From Streptomyces echinatus (GTDB lineage: Bacteria; Actinomycetota; Actinomycetes; Streptomycetales; Streptomycetaceae), in the NCBI RefSeq assembly GCF_014203595.1, contig NZ_JACHJK010000004.1, forward strand, positions 310,001-374,000: a DNA stretch of 64,000 nt. Reading direction: 5' to 3'. The translations under genes and the position numbers were made by a program. Below the pieces are notes generated by a model. It was not told the origin of the DNA. It saw only the letters and a list, made by a program, of their open reading frames with translations, and searched no databases. Shown piece by piece: positions 63,109 to 64,000 of this stretch. Position 1 is the first letter of the stretch, and each line of letters begins with the position of its first letter.

Positions 63109-64000
63109 TCAGTCCCCGGCCAGCACCTCCCGCAGCTGCTCCACCCCCCACTCCAGTTCCTCCTCGCCGATCACCAGCGGCGGGCCGATCCGGACGGTCG
63201 ACCCGTGGGTGTCCTTGACCAGGACCCCACGGTCCAGCAGCTTCTCGGAGACCTCCCGGCCGGTCCCGGCCGCCGGGGGGACGTCCACCCCGGCCCACAG
63301 CCCGCGCCCGCGCACCGCCGTCACCCGGCCCGCCCCGCGCAACTCGCCCAGCAGCCGGTGCAGCCGCTCGCCCAGCCGCGCCGCCCGCTCCTGGTACTCG
63401 CCGGTCCGCAGCATCGCGATCACCTCCAGCGCCACCGCGCAGGCCAGCGGGTTCCCGCCGAACGTCGACCCGTGCTCGCCCGGCCGGAACACCCCGAGCA
63501 CCTCCGCGCTCGACACCACCGCCGACACCGGCACGATCCCGCCGCCCAGCGCCTTGCCCAGCACGTACATGTCCGGCACCACGCCCTCGTGCTCGCACGC
63601 GAAGGTCCGCCCCGTCCGGCCGAGCCCCGACTGGATCTCGTCGGCGATGAAGAGGACGTTCCGCTCACGCGTCAGCTCCCGCACCCCCGCCAGATAGCCG
63701 GCCGGCGGCACGATCACCCCGGACTCGCCCTGGATCGGCTCCAGCAGCACGGCGACGGTGTTCTCGGTGAGCGCCGCCCGCATCGCGGTCAGATCGCCGT
63801 ACGGCACGATCTCGAACCCGGGCGTGTACGGCCCGAAGTCCGCCCGGGCCTCCGGATCCGTCGAGAAGCTGATCACCGTCGTCGTACGGCCGTGGAAGTT
63901 GCCGCCCGCCACCACGATCTTCGCCATCTCCCCGGGCACCCCCTTGACCCGGTAGCCCCACTTGCGGGCCGTCTTCACCGCGCCCTCCACCGCCTCCACG
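63109..64000 (-). CDS. rocD: Ornithine aminotransferase (C-terminal ~297 residues)
   Basis: The gene runs off the end of the window, so its start is missing. The visible part begins EAVEGAVKTARKWGYRVKGV and contains GGNFHGRTTTVISFSTDPEAR, LLEPIQGESGVIVPP, VLFIADEIQSGLGRTGRTFACEHEGV with the PLP-binding Asp, VLGKALGGGIVPVSAVV with the PLP Lys, and STFGGNPLACAVALEV. This is the class III aminotransferase pattern specific to ornithine:2-oxo-acid transaminase, which converts ornithine to glutamate semialdehyde. The C-terminus is intact (stop at 63109). It is convergent with the DUF1348 gene with 16 bp between stops. Confidence 0.93.
   Translation of the reverse strand, partial: VEAVEGAVKTARKWGYRVKGVPGEMAKIVVAGGNFHGRTTTVISFSTDPEARADFGPYTPGFEIVPYGDLTAMRAALTENTVAVLLEPIQGESGVIVPPAGYLAGVRELTRERNVLFIADEIQSGLGRTGRTFACEHEGVVPDMYVLGKALGGGIVPVSAVVSSAEVLGVFRPGEHGSTFGGNPLACAVALEVIAMLRTGEYQERAARLGERLHRLLGELRGAGRVTAVRGRGLWAGVDVPPAAGTGREVSEKLLDRGVLVKDTHGSTVRIGPPLVIGEEELEWGVEQLREVLAGD

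Overview
The window is a very GC-rich, gene-dense stretch that looks like the core chromosome of a Streptomyces species. The reasons are the strong third-position GC bias, many GTG starts and ATGA/GTGA overlaps, NarL-type two-component pairs, proline/glycine-rich tails, and families typical of the genus (DUF4429, DUF3017, DUF6350/PerM, DUF2690 helix-turn-helix proteins). From memory, the gene order resembles the Streptomyces coelicolor region from guaA through sucCD, purNH, folD and mdh. I see no tRNA, rRNA, insertion sequence, integrase, CRISPR array or antibiotic cluster.

Layout. Positions 1-5006: end of guaA, a flavin-reductase-like protein, a class II aldolase, a DUF4429 protein and small membrane proteins. 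Positions 4993-8806: a PspC-domain stress locus with a divergent PspC-sensor kinase and LuxR-type regulator. Positions 8932-12167: two secreted NlpC/P60 hydrolases around a small membrane protein; the second has a clear c-di-AMP (ydaO-class) riboswitch and a good promoter. Positions 12575-16738: pcrA/uvrD helicase with a RecA-NDp type DNA-damage promoter, convergent with a membrane-anchored M23 peptidase. Positions 17025-18524: lipase and icmB. Positions 18500-26994: a five-gene accessory cluster (DUF5691, SWIM zinc finger / MoxR ATPase, DUF5682, VWA protein) expressed from a symmetrical divergent promoter whose two halves both carry the DNA-damage promoter signature. Positions 27491-36655: central metabolism (sucC, sucD, perM-like, purN, purH) with a sigma-like membrane protein. 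Positions 36914-44792: two more two-component pairs, folD-DUF3017, a DUF4064-like membrane protein and a membrane-anchored HTH/DUF2690 protein. Positions 45162-46349: mdh, followed by a candidate independent structured RNA. Positions 46438-48830: serine hydrolase, histidine phosphatase and a decayed lipoprotein gene. Positions 49032-56321: a glycine-betaine operon combining synthesis (aldehyde dehydrogenase, choline-dehydrogenase-like GMC enzyme) and import (ATPase, double permease, binding lipoprotein). Positions 56328-64000: PEP-mutase-like enzyme, AhpD-like protein, MocR regulator, DMT transporter, a lipoprotein plus glutathionylspermidine-synthase-like ATP-grasp pair, a TetR/DUF1348 pair with twin operators, and the truncated end of ornithine aminotransferase.

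The most interesting part is 18.5-27.0 kb. A MoxR ATPase, a VWA (MIDAS) protein, a TraB/ChaN-like DUF5682 protein, a SWIM protein and DUF5691 form two back-to-back transcription units under what looks like PafBC control. They sit between pcrA-M23 and sucCD, two pairs that as I recall are direct neighbours in Mycobacterium tuberculosis. This suggests an inserted DNA-damage-induced chaperone/conflict module. Second is the ~150-nt RNA after mdh, with its own -10 box, a GNRA hairpin, a T-arm-like hairpin and a 17-bp terminator. All functional statements rest on reading the sequence and recalled family knowledge; no database search was run.
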